From NCBI GenBank assembly GCA_013203725.1, contig JABMPK010000081.1, positions 1 through 27,600 of the forward strand: 27,600 bases of DNA, read 5' to 3'. Positions 1 through 7,440 of the stretch are shown here, piece after piece. The DNA is from Candidatus Uhrbacteria bacterium. GTDB lineage: Bacteria > Patescibacteriota > Patescibacteriia > UBA9934 > UBA11717. The translations under genes and the position numbers were made by a program. The notes beneath the pieces are model-generated. The model saw only the letters and a list, made by a program, of their open reading frames with translations, made no database searches and was not told the DNA's origin. The first letter of the stretch is position 1, and each line of letters opens with the position of its first letter.

Positions 1-21
1 CGACTCCCCCTGGGGTCACCA
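1..21 (+). tRNA. 3' end of a tRNA gene (truncated by window edge)
   Basis: The first bases read as the end of a tRNA: CGACT (end of a TTCGACT T-loop) at 1-5, T-stem CCCCC at 6-10, acceptor strand TGGGGTC at 11-17, discriminator A18 and an encoded CCA at 19-21. The 5' part, with the anticodon, lies left of the window, so the amino acid cannot be named. The recombinase gene on the minus strand reads antisense through it, giving the residues VTPGGV, the kind of C-terminal tail seen when integrase ORFs run into a tRNA gene. Confidence 0.72.
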
Positions 22-1666
22 TAAGGGACTCATCTATACGATGAGTTCTTTTTGTTTCAAACATTAGCGAAAGTTTGGGTGTTCCACTATTTACTTCTTG
101 GTAGCTAGGCATCTCATCAAACACAAGCGTAAACAATGCTTGCTGACGTGCCATATTACTGTTGTCTAACAGCAATTTGTCTAGGTGTTCCACAAAGAAT
201 TTAACATGATTGATAAAAGCAGATATATCGTATTCTGACACTTCAATCTTCTCTCTTTTTTCTTGAGCCTGTGTAATATCTGCATCGAGTTTTTCGATGC
301 GTGTCTCAAGCTCCTTCCTTACAACGTTGCTTGAAGACTCTAAAAGCGTCTCTAGCGCCTGCTCTTTCCGTTTCTTGAGTTCAGATACATTAACATCTAT
401 TTGCGAAGACACATGAGCTAAGTCCTTCTGTCTTCTTCTGTAAACTTTCAACAAAGATCTGTCTAAAGATTTTAGAAACTCATCACTAGGCTCTATGTTG
501 GAAATGTAGCTCTTTATAGATTCCTCAAAATCTGTTTTCTTAATACCAATATACCCATGCCCACGAGAGCAATGATACGTAGGATACCTTTTTCCTAATT
601 TGCCCTTTGGCGCACTACCTTTGTAAGGCTTATTACAAAGATCGCATCGAATGAATTTATAAGGATAAAGAGGGTTGTTTTTATTCCTTCGTTCTATCTG
701 TCTGTTATGTAGTTGATTGTAGAGGATTTTTAAACCCCCATCATCCAGTTCTTTAATAAAAACCTTCCCCTTGTTTGCCTTGTTGAATGTATCAATACTA
801 ATAAGACCCTCAGACTGCGACCTTACAGGCTGGTTATTTGTCCACGTTTCACAAACTACCCCACAGTAAGCTGGGTTTTTGATTAATATCTGCATGCGTT
901 TAACTGTGAGTGGGTTCCCACCAATTTTGCCAATGATGTTTCTCTTTGCTTTATCCCATTTCTTTCTCTCTCTACTTTTAAAGCCCATCGCATTTATCAT
1001 GTCTACAATTTCCTGATCGCTTACATTTTCTTTTGCTCGCTCTTCAAACATTGTAATGAAGTATTGCGCACGCTTCGGATCTGGTACCTGTATAGTTCGT
1101 TTCTTACCTTCAACAAAGATCTTATCGTTCGTATATCCGTCATTTGGAGGTCTAACCCTGTAGCCTCGGCGTGTGAGTTTAACTTCTTGTCCAATTAACC
1201 TTGTGAGCATGTCTCTGACCTCATCATTTTTCTGACCTGCTACTAATGCTTCCGTCATGGCACTTGGCGAGTAGCGACTCCAATCATATTCCATGCCAAG
1301 CTGTTCCATTGTATTTCGACTAGGCTGAATAATTCCAGTGTAATCGACTATTTCAACTCCAAGTTTGGCCAATGCTACTTTTAGGGATTCGTACGCATAG
1401 CTTCCTCCACGAGTTAATCGGCCAATACCACGCACGAACAAGTAATCTACTCTGCCTGAATTTTGTTTAATGTACGATATCATCTCATCATAAACAGGCC
1501 TGTGATCAACTCTGCCAGAAAAAGGTTCTGCAAAGACTTTCTCTAAAGTAGCGCCAACTTTTGCAGCAACAAAAATACAGTCTTGCTCTTGATCTTCAAG
1601 ACTTTCACCTCTCTGTGCTTGTTTTGGGGTACTAACCCTGCAATACCCTATCCCCACTTTTTTCAT
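1..1666 (-). CDS. Large serine recombinase/integrase 1 (C-terminus off the left edge)
   Basis: Site-specific recombinase of the serine integrase family, which cuts DNA through a phosphoserine link and moves the element it lies on. From the ATG at 1666 the protein begins MKKVGIGYCRVSTPKQ; the Ser of RVST is the nucleophile. The resolvase domain continues with SLEDQEQDC and VRGIGRLTRG. A recombinase domain, a zinc-ribbon (CDLC then CSRGH) and a long coiled coil (about residues 380-460) follow. At least 555 residues are in the window and no stop is reached before base 1. I chose ATG 1666 because the frame upstream is closed by a TGA at 1699-1697; there is no good Shine-Dalgarno. The end of the gene is antisense to the tRNA at 1-21. 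The gene is AT-rich like 1909-5661. Confidence 0.93.
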   Translation of the reverse strand, partial: MKKVGIGYCRVSTPKQAQRGESLEDQEQDCIFVAAKVGATLEKVFAEPFSGRVDHRPVYDEMISYIKQNSGRVDYLFVRGIGRLTRGGSYAYESLKVALAKLGVEIVDYTGIIQPSRNTMEQLGMEYDWSRYSPSAMTEALVAGQKNDEVRDMLTRLIGQEVKLTRRGYRVRPPNDGYTNDKIFVEGKKRTIQVPDPKRAQYFITMFEERAKENVSDQEIVDMINAMGFKSRERKKWDKAKRNIIGKIGGNPLTVKRMQILIKNPAYCGVVCETWTNNQPVRSQSEGLISIDTFNKANKGKVFIKELDDGGLKILYNQLHNRQIERRNKNNPLYPYKFIRCDLCNKPYKGSAPKGKLGKRYPTYHCSRGHGYIGIKKTDFEESIKSYISNIEPSDEFLKSLDRSLLKVYRRRQKDLAHVSSQIDVNVSELKKRKEQALETLLESSSNVVRKELETRIEKLDADITQAQEKREKIEVSEYDISAFINHVKFFVEHLDKLLLDNSNMARQQALFTLVFDEMPSYQEVNSGTPKLSLMFETKRTHRIDESLMVTPGGV

Positions 1667-1696
1667 AGGCTGTTTTTCTGCTGTGTATTGTTTCCA

Positions 1697-1798
1697 TCAA
1701 TGGTCGAACATTATTTCTGCAAACTGATCTTGCATCTCTTCTTGAGATTTTTCGCTGAGACTTACTAACTCATTTTCTTCATTCTTTGACCCGTACAT
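1697..1798 (-). other. Possible 33-codon upstream ORF of recombinase 1
   Basis: An ATG at 1798 opens a frame of 33 sense codons, rich in Glu, Ser and Gln, that ends at TGA 1699-1697. It is in the same frame as the recombinase ATG 31 bases further on. It may be a leader peptide, a recombinase N-terminal extension cut off by the stop, or chance. There is no convincing ribosome site in front of it. Confidence 0.25.
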
Positions 1799-1799
1799 A

Positions 1800-1830
1800 G
1801 AAAGATATGGGGAAACCCCTATAATCTTTC
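1800..1830. repeat. 31-base imperfect dyad upstream of recombinase 1
   Basis: GAAAGATATGGGG (1800-1812), AAA, then CCCCTATAATCTTTC (1816-1830). The arms are complementary over 13 positions if two single bases in the right arm are bulged. There is no T-run, so it is not a normal terminator. It could be a recombinase binding site, an operator, or an RNA hairpin in the leader. Confidence 0.5.
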
Positions 1831-1908
1831 AGTCCGAGTATCTCTCAGTGCTGAAACTGATAATTAGTTCTAGTGTATCACCTGCCTATTCGGCTCAGTG
1901 TTTGATTG

Positions 1909-2718
1909 TTACAACTTGTATGTGTCTTCAATTTTCACATACATAATCTTTCCATCCTTTTTTTGAACCGTAACGCTTCCAAAATCCTTCTTCTCAATCA
2001 ACTCTTTCAGCCTTGAAATATCGGTGTCACTACTTGCCGATGCTTTAACTACCCATCTGTCATCATTTACTCGTCTGACCTCAATCTGTTTATAGTCTTT
2101 GTTTCTGATAATAGCGAGCAGTTCTGTTTCTTTAGTATCAAGCTCGAAATCTTCCACTATTGATGTAATGATGCTCAGACTGTCTTTGTATGGTAGGTCT
2201 ACATTCTTAATCTGCATCCATACGGAAGACATTATTTCATTTAGATTTATTGAAAGGAACGACTTGGTTTTGCTGTGCAATGCCTGAAACATTGGGACAG
2301 AATAGAACCCTGTATTTCCCTGATTATCAAAGACCACGTTTACGGAAATACCTGAAAATGAAATGAGCATAGCTATATCGGCGGAATTTGTCGGACACTT
2401 TTCTTTTTTGAAAAACTCCTCAAAAAAATCTCTTATACTTTCATTACTCCTCCCGTAGTACCTCAACTCCTTCACAATAGATAAGTAAACAAGCTCCTTG
2501 AAGCTAAACTTCCGCCAGCCTTTATTTTGTTTCCTTTCAGATTTCAATGCTCCCACCTCGTCCAGATAATTAATCTTGCGATAGGAAAGAGGCGTATCAG
2601 ATACCTTATACTGTTTTTTATTAAGGCTTTTATGTGCAAACTCTAACCACTCCTTACTTTGTGTAAGGACTTTATCAACGACATCTCCCACGAATAGTGT
2701 AAACTTACTTTCTGTCAT
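1909..2718 (-). CDS. MerR-like winged-helix DNA-binding regulator
   Basis: 269 aa. Residues about 45-105 have the MerR pattern: a YRKINYLDEVGAL helix-turn segment, basic residues, then WRKFSFKELVYLSIVKELR and a helix with GRSNESIRDFFEE. The remaining 160 residues are not a ligand domain I know; the C-terminus (QIEVRRVNDDRWVVKAS) looks like beta strands. It probably controls its own gene: a 28-base palindrome covers the start codon and touches the -10 box. It lies between recombinase 1 and the restriction-modification gene on the same strand, so it may govern the restriction enzyme or the mobility of the island. No Shine-Dalgarno is visible and the transcript should have a leader of only about 15 bases. 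Confidence 0.8.
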   Translation of the reverse strand: MTESKFTLFVGDVVDKVLTQSKEWLEFAHKSLNKKQYKVSDTPLSYRKINYLDEVGALKSERKQNKGWRKFSFKELVYLSIVKELRYYGRSNESIRDFFEEFFKKEKCPTNSADIAMLISFSGISVNVVFDNQGNTGFYSVPMFQALHSKTKSFLSINLNEIMSSVWMQIKNVDLPYKDSLSIITSIVEDFELDTKETELLAIIRNKDYKQIEVRRVNDDRWVVKASASSDTDISRLKELIEKKDFGSVTVQKKDGKIMYVKIEDTYKL

Positions 2719-2769
2719 AATTTATACATGCGTGTATAAATTATATCAAACACAAAACCGTATAGTCAA
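2717..2769 (-). promoter_or_regulatory. Promoter and 28-base palindromic operator of the MerR-like gene
   Basis: On the minus strand: -35 TTGACT (2769-2764), 18-base spacer, -10 TATAAT (2745-2740). The palindrome has perfect 12-base arms, ATAATTTATACA (2717-2728) and TGTATAAATTAT (2733-2744), around TGCG. It overlaps the -10 box and includes two bases of the ATG (2718-2716), so a bound repressor would block both polymerase and the start region. Confidence 0.85.
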
Positions 2770-2784
2770 ATACGGTTTTGTGTT
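2749..2784 (-). terminator. Terminator of the restriction-modification gene, with the next -35 in its loop
   Basis: A perfect 14-base-pair stem (2749-2762 with 2771-2784) with an 8-base loop. It lies just after the stop of the gene that ends at 2791. The U-run forms from the 3' arm TACGGTTTTGTGTT on either strand. The loop carries the minus-strand TTGACT that serves the gene starting at 2718. Confidence 0.75.
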
Positions 2785-2790
2785 CAGGTT

Positions 2791-5058
2791 TTATTTAATG
2801 TATGAACCCGCTGTCTCTGCCACCTTCTTTGCGATTTGATTAACGCTGGCTAATTCATCCTGCAATCTATTGTCCAACTTTATTAACTCATTCAATCTTT
2901 CTTTTGTGGGTCTAGGTATCTTTATCCTTATCAGCTCACTATACGGCAAACTAGCTCTAGCTGAGCTTAAAGCGTAATTCATAATCACTCTCAAATAGCG
3001 TGGGTGTTTCAGTATTGAAACTATGTATGAAGATGGAAAATTCTCATCTTTTGACCTCACGACCACGTATGCTGGGCTAACAAAGGAGTTATCTAAGTAC
3101 TTGGGCACGACTCCAATACTTCCAATGTTCACTCTATAAGGGTTATAGACTATATCTCCAGCCCTTACCAATTTATACCTCTGTGTTGCTTCTGCTCCAA
3201 GAATGGTATCAGCCAAAAAGATGCCATTTTGTGATACTTGCAACAAATCGAATGACTCATCTGGTTTTTCTTGAAGATTAACCTTTGTAGAGATTTCCTT
3301 AATGATAGACTTGTCCAAATAGACTAATTCGTCTGTAACATCTGGTATATCTTCCATATAGTAGAACGGCCTCATATTCCAGTTTCCACTTGCTTCCATC
3401 TGTTCTCTAGAAACGATATTCGCCTGACCTTTCGTCTCGTTCTTTTCCTCGTAGTTACTTAATAGTTTCTTCAAGTCACTGCTTCCACTTATCGCTTTAC
3501 GTTTTGTGTTTAACTCAAATCCATCATTAAACACTACGAAGTGAAAGCTATTTTTAAACCTTCCACCTTTTTTGAAATAAATCACGTTGGTCTTTGTTGG
3601 TGTGTAAGGCATGAAAACTCCCCGTGGAAGAGAAATAATAGATAGCTCGTCAGAATTTCTTGCTATCATTTCTCTGGTTTTACCTATGTCACCATCTTCA
3701 TACAAGAATGTTTCTGGAACAATAACGGCAGCTCGCCCGCCTGGTTTCAATGCTTGCCAGATATGCTGCATACATACTGCATCTGCATTCTCGGATGGTA
3801 TTGGATAGAGGCCTCCAAACTCAGTTTTCTGTGAGTAGGGAATATTTGCAAGAATCACATCATATTCTTCGTTCACTGGACTTTCCAGTGTGTCCATTTG
3901 CTCTATATTTGAATGCCCATCCCCAAACAAAATCATATTCATCTTGGCGATGCGTGCTGTGGAAGTAATCTCTCTACCATGCAACGCCCTCTTTTTAATG
4001 AATTTGATAACATCGTCGTCCTCTGTGTTCGCACGTGCGCTCAAGTACTTAAATGCTTCCAATAAAAAACCTCCAGTACCACAAAAAGGGTCGTAGATCT
4101 TATCTCCGTAAATCGGCTTAACTAAGTTAACCATCGTTCTGACAATGTGTCTTGGTGTGAAATATTCACCTAAATCTTTATTGCCATTTGTAACGCTCTT
4201 TAAGAAATACTCAAAAGCATCTCCTTTCACGTCTGTATCCGTTGCAGTGAAGTTTATAGGGTCAATCATTTCTATAACCTCACACAGGGTTGATACCTTT
4301 CTTATACCTAGTGTTGAGCTAAATATGTCTCCGTACTCTTTTTGCATTTGAGTCCACACGGAACCACTAACAAAATCAAAAAGTTCTTGACCTGTATATT
4401 GTTTTGTAAAGTTACTCCAGCAAAATCTCTTTGGATGAGTTCTGCTTTCACCCTTATGCTCCTTTAACTTTTCAGACTCATCAATTAGTTTAAGGAAGAG
4501 TATTTCAGCAAAAGCTGAAAACCTCTCGTATCCGTCACGCAGTCCATCCTTCCTTAACTTCTTGTTGATTTTTTTAAAAACATCTAAAAGCTCTTCTCTT
4601 GTAAAGTTAATTCCTTTGGGAGTTGATAGTATTTCAGACCCTTCATGGATGAAACGTAGTGCTGTTAGCTGGTCTGTAAAGTCCTGCAATTCCTCACCAT
4701 CAATTTTTAGTGGCCTACATTGCTTGGTGTGCTTCGTAATGACGAAAGTGTCATTGAATGCAAATACTAAAGGTGCGTTAATGGCGTTAGCGTACGCCTC
4801 CCCCTGCGCTAACGCATCGTCTAGTTTCTCACCTGGCTTCTTAGCCTCTATAACTGCCAATGGAATGTCCGTACCAGATTCATACAGCACGTAATCAGGT
4901 CGTTTCCCCTTAAATTTCTTCGTTTGTTCTAGTGTCTTAGCTTTCTCTTGGTAAACATTACACTCTGTCTTTTTTTCATCAAAAACCCAACCTAAATTAC
5001 GTAGTCTTAAATCAATTTCACTTCTTGTATGCGCCTCAAGTGGATAATTTTTACTCAT
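2791..5058 (-). CDS. Single-chain restriction-modification enzyme (nuclease + N6-adenine methylase + one target-recognition domain)
   Basis: 755 aa. Three parts are visible. Residues 1-130 resemble the HsdR N-terminal nuclease: PD at 54-55, EAK at 71-73 (a PD-(D/E)XK pattern) and QGEAYA soon after. Residues about 150-560 are an HsdM-type N6-adenine methyltransferase with SAM motif DPFCGTGG near residue 323 and catalytic motif NIPYS near residue 403, where NPPY/F is more usual. Residues about 575-755 look like one target-recognition domain plus helix of an HsdS subunit (LLQVSQNGIF, ending in a long helix). No helicase or translocase part exists, so it should act as a type IIG-like enzyme and not as classical type I. 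I start at ATG 5058 (MSKNYPLE); an upstream TTG at 5076 is also in frame. Followed by its own terminator. Confidence 0.88.
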   Translation of the reverse strand: MSKNYPLEAHTRSEIDLRLRNLGWVFDEKKTECNVYQEKAKTLEQTKKFKGKRPDYVLYESGTDIPLAVIEAKKPGEKLDDALAQGEAYANAINAPLVFAFNDTFVITKHTKQCRPLKIDGEELQDFTDQLTALRFIHEGSEILSTPKGINFTREELLDVFKKINKKLRKDGLRDGYERFSAFAEILFLKLIDESEKLKEHKGESRTHPKRFCWSNFTKQYTGQELFDFVSGSVWTQMQKEYGDIFSSTLGIRKVSTLCEVIEMIDPINFTATDTDVKGDAFEYFLKSVTNGNKDLGEYFTPRHIVRTMVNLVKPIYGDKIYDPFCGTGGFLLEAFKYLSARANTEDDDVIKFIKKRALHGREITSTARIAKMNMILFGDGHSNIEQMDTLESPVNEEYDVILANIPYSQKTEFGGLYPIPSENADAVCMQHIWQALKPGGRAAVIVPETFLYEDGDIGKTREMIARNSDELSIISLPRGVFMPYTPTKTNVIYFKKGGRFKNSFHFVVFNDGFELNTKRKAISGSSDLKKLLSNYEEKNETKGQANIVSREQMEASGNWNMRPFYYMEDIPDVTDELVYLDKSIIKEISTKVNLQEKPDESFDLLQVSQNGIFLADTILGAEATQRYKLVRAGDIVYNPYRVNIGSIGVVPKYLDNSFVSPAYVVVRSKDENFPSSYIVSILKHPRYLRVIMNYALSSARASLPYSELIRIKIPRPTKERLNELIKLDNRLQDELASVNQIAKKVAETAGSYIK

Positions 5059-5142
5059 ATAAAAACATTGTATCAACTATAAGAAAATCGCACCAGAGAT
5101 TTTGTTATAAATGCCAAACGAACCCATCTTGGTGCAGTGATA

Positions 5143-5661
5143 TCAATAGACTGGCTCGCTTATAGGCACAAGACTTCCACGCATTGCTTGTAATCTATGA
5201 AGTTCATGCAATGATTTTAAATAGCTCTTCTCAATTGCTGTTTCATACCTAAGTAGTACTTTTATGTCACCATTTGCAATTATTGCTTTATTACCACGTC
5301 TCTCTAGATCGCTGTCAATACCTAATAACTGTATTTCTATTCCGTCCTCAGAGTTTCTCTTATGCCATTCCATTACGTTTCTTTCAACGAATAGAAGCCT
5401 TTTCAATCTCCAAAAGCTCGTTACTATTCGTTCAGTGATAAATATTTCAAGCTCGCCCTCGGGTTTAAGTGTCTTTTCCATCCTGTCTCTAAAACCTTCA
5501 AATTCAGCTCGGTCTTCACTGTATAAAACCACCTCACTTGAAAGAAGTCCATGTTTCAATGCGTTCATCTTGCTCACTTGTTTTCCTGCTTCTGTTTTAA
5601 CTCCACCTTTCAGTGCATTGTTACGGTTTGCTGCTAGTTGCCTGTCACTTAGTTCATTCAT
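5143..5661 (-). CDS. Conserved small protein with an N-terminal NALKHGL motif
   Basis: 172 aa. The N-terminus LSDRQLAANRNNALKGGVKTEAGK followed by NALKHGLLSSE matches a widespread family of uncharacterised proteins whose members start with LS..Q..ANR.NA...GP.T..GK and then NALKHGL. The rest is helical, with REFEGFRDRM-like and ERIVTSFWRLKRLL segments. I know of no proven function; the short basic motif could bind nucleic acid. The ATG is at 5661 with only a weak GGA before it. A palindrome and a TATAAT lie just upstream. It sits between the restriction enzyme and the second recombinase. Confidence 0.75.
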   Translation of the reverse strand: MNELSDRQLAANRNNALKGGVKTEAGKQVSKMNALKHGLLSSEVVLYSEDRAEFEGFRDRMEKTLKPEGELEIFITERIVTSFWRLKRLLFVERNVMEWHKRNSEDGIEIQLLGIDSDLERRGNKAIIANGDIKVLLRYETAIEKSYLKSLHELHRLQAMRGSLVPISEPVY

Positions 5662-5673
5662 ATAGCTATTCCA

Positions 5674-5697
5674 TTACCCACGGGTAAGACTATTATA
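5674..5697 (-). promoter_or_regulatory. -10 box and palindromic operator upstream of the 172-aa gene
   Basis: Minus-strand TATAAT at 5697-5692, followed directly by the palindrome TTACCC-AC-GGGTAA (plus strand 5674-5687), which would lie over the transcription start. No clear -35 box is present. Confidence 0.55.
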
Positions 5698-5740
5698 TGA
5701 AAATTCGGGGAAACTATAGGTTGTAAATACACTATTGATT

Positions 5741-7435
5741 TTAATAATCATATTTTCCCAAGTGTTCCACCCTAGACTGGTTCGGTTCACCATCACGGAA
5801 TGTTCCGTGTCCAAGCAAGCCGCCGAAAGGCGGTTTTGTTGTTACCTTAGTCACTTTCTTGCCTGTTACAGTAAAGTTCAAGTAGAAGGCTCTGGCCACA
5901 TCGTCTAGTACCTCTTGGCGAGTCGTTTCATCCAGCGTTTTAGCTATATTATTGAAAAGTTCAAGGAAATCAGAAAGTGACATTTTTGCCTCTTTTACAT
6001 CCAGTTGTAATTGCTCCGTTTTCTTCACCTCTGCTCGTAGATCCTTGAGAGCCTGCCTAGATTTCTTTGCATCTTCTTTGAACAGGCGCTTGATAGCGGG
6101 ATCGTCCTCATCCTTGATGGCATCTAGTGTTGTTTGCATCCGACCCTTGAGGTTTGTCTCACGTTGTCGCAACGACTTAATGGACTTGGCAATCTCCCTT
6201 TCGCGCTTCTTGATGCGGACATCAGATTGCTTGGAATAGTCTTCGTATGCTTCCGGTGTTGCTAGTGTCGTGTCCTTGAACGACTCTTTGATCCAGTCAA
6301 CAACGGTTTTAGCTCGAACCGATTTACCCCTCTGCACGCAATGTTCCGTGTCGCATCGGTATAAAAGACGCCGCTCGTACACCTCTCCGTCCCTCTTCTT
6401 TGTTGTGACGCTGGATGTACGCGTTTCACCACAATCCCCACAAAGAACCATCTGGCGTAGTAAGGGGGCATTCATCGCCTCCTTAGGCTTGATGGTGTCC
6501 ATTGCCTTGAAAGCCTTGTTTATGTTGGATATTTTATTAAGTTTTAGAAAATCCTCTACCGAAACAATCGGCATGAGGTCATACTGCTCAGTCAGGTCAC
6601 AGACCTCATCTCCGTACATGATGACTCCCGCGTAAAATGGATCGGACAACCTGCGGGATACAAACTTATCGTCAATTTTCATGTTGAGCCACCGATCGCG
6701 CTGCCTCTTGCTCATTCTCTTTACGTTGGCGGTCAGGATGGGGTAACCCTGTTTTTGCAGGTAGGTCCCAATGTCCTTTTGTGACTTTCCTGCAAGGCGT
6801 AGCTCAAACATCTGGGAGATCAGTTGAAAGTTCTCCCCGTCTGGTTGCAGGTTGCCATTGCGATCCTTATAGTAGCCGTGTTTTGATTTTCCCAAATATT
6901 TACCCTCCTCCATGCGATTATGCACGCCACGTAACACAGCTTTGGATAGGTTGTCTGAGTATTGTTTGGACATCACAAAGGTGAGGCCCAGCATCATCTT
7001 GCCGCCCGGATCATTTACAAAAGTAAAGCTCTTGAACTTGAGGTCCTTGATGATTCCCTTGTCGATAAGGTCAATGATTTCACCGGCCTCTTTCATATTT
7101 CTTGAAAGTCGGTTTGGGTGCCACGACAGAATACCGTCATACTTTCCAGCCTTGATCTGATCCAACATCCAACGGAACTTTGGACGGATATCCGGTTCCT
7201 TTGCAGACTGTGCTTCTTTAACGATCTTTCCAATGGTCAGCCCTAGTCGTTCGGCCTCCTCTCTACAATCAGTTAATTGGTCACCAAGAGACGCTACCTG
7301 CTTATTTTCCTTTTCTTTGGTTGATTTTCTCAAATATAAAATGTAGTTGTAGTCCTCTGCCGTTTTACCGTCCGTGTCCCCCATAGAAAGACGCTTGAGG
7401 GTTTCTGCGAGGTCTTTTGGTGTTTGTAAACTCAC
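5741..7435 (-). CDS. Large serine recombinase/integrase 2
   Basis: 564 aa. The resolvase domain starts at about residue 29 with YNYILYLRKST; Ser38 is the likely nucleophile. Q(L)TDCREEAERLG, then LSWHPNRLSRNMKEAGEIIDLID, fit the family. The recombinase domain follows (GVHNRMEEGKYLGKSKHGY..D). A zinc ribbon (CGDCGETRTSS, then YRCDTEHC) stands at about residue 330-370, and a coiled coil at about 395-475. Translation starts at GTG 7435, only five bases after the stop of the membrane protein gene. It is not closely similar to recombinase 1. Its base composition is nearer to the backbone than to the AT-rich 1-5700 region, so it may belong to a different insertion. Confidence 0.93.
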   Translation of the reverse strand: MSLQTPKDLAETLKRLSMGDTDGKTAEDYNYILYLRKSTKEKENKQVASLGDQLTDCREEAERLGLTIGKIVKEAQSAKEPDIRPKFRWMLDQIKAGKYDGILSWHPNRLSRNMKEAGEIIDLIDKGIIKDLKFKSFTFVNDPGGKMMLGLTFVMSKQYSDNLSKAVLRGVHNRMEEGKYLGKSKHGYYKDRNGNLQPDGENFQLISQMFELRLAGKSQKDIGTYLQKQGYPILTANVKRMSKRQRDRWLNMKIDDKFVSRRLSDPFYAGVIMYGDEVCDLTEQYDLMPIVSVEDFLKLNKISNINKAFKAMDTIKPKEAMNAPLLRQMVLCGDCGETRTSSVTTKKRDGEVYERRLLYRCDTEHCVQRGKSVRAKTVVDWIKESFKDTTLATPEAYEDYSKQSDVRIKKREREIAKSIKSLRQRETNLKGRMQTTLDAIKDEDDPAIKRLFKEDAKKSRQALKDLRAEVKKTEQLQLDVKEAKMSLSDFLELFNNIAKTLDETTRQEVLDDVARAFYLNFTVTGKKVTKVTTKPPFGGLLGHGTFRDGEPNQSRVEHLGKYDY

Positions 7436-7440
7436 AATGT

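Noticed and set aside
1667..1798. TGA as a sense codon (Gly or Trp) giving a longer recombinase
   Set aside because: Other genes in the window end at TGA (for example 8331-8333 and 24855-24857) and use TGG for Trp; the natural recombinase start is at 1666.
1809..5714. GGGGAAAC shared by 1809-1816 and 5707-5714 as possible attL/attR
   Set aside because: Only eight bases match and the flanks differ; too short to claim an attachment pair by eye.
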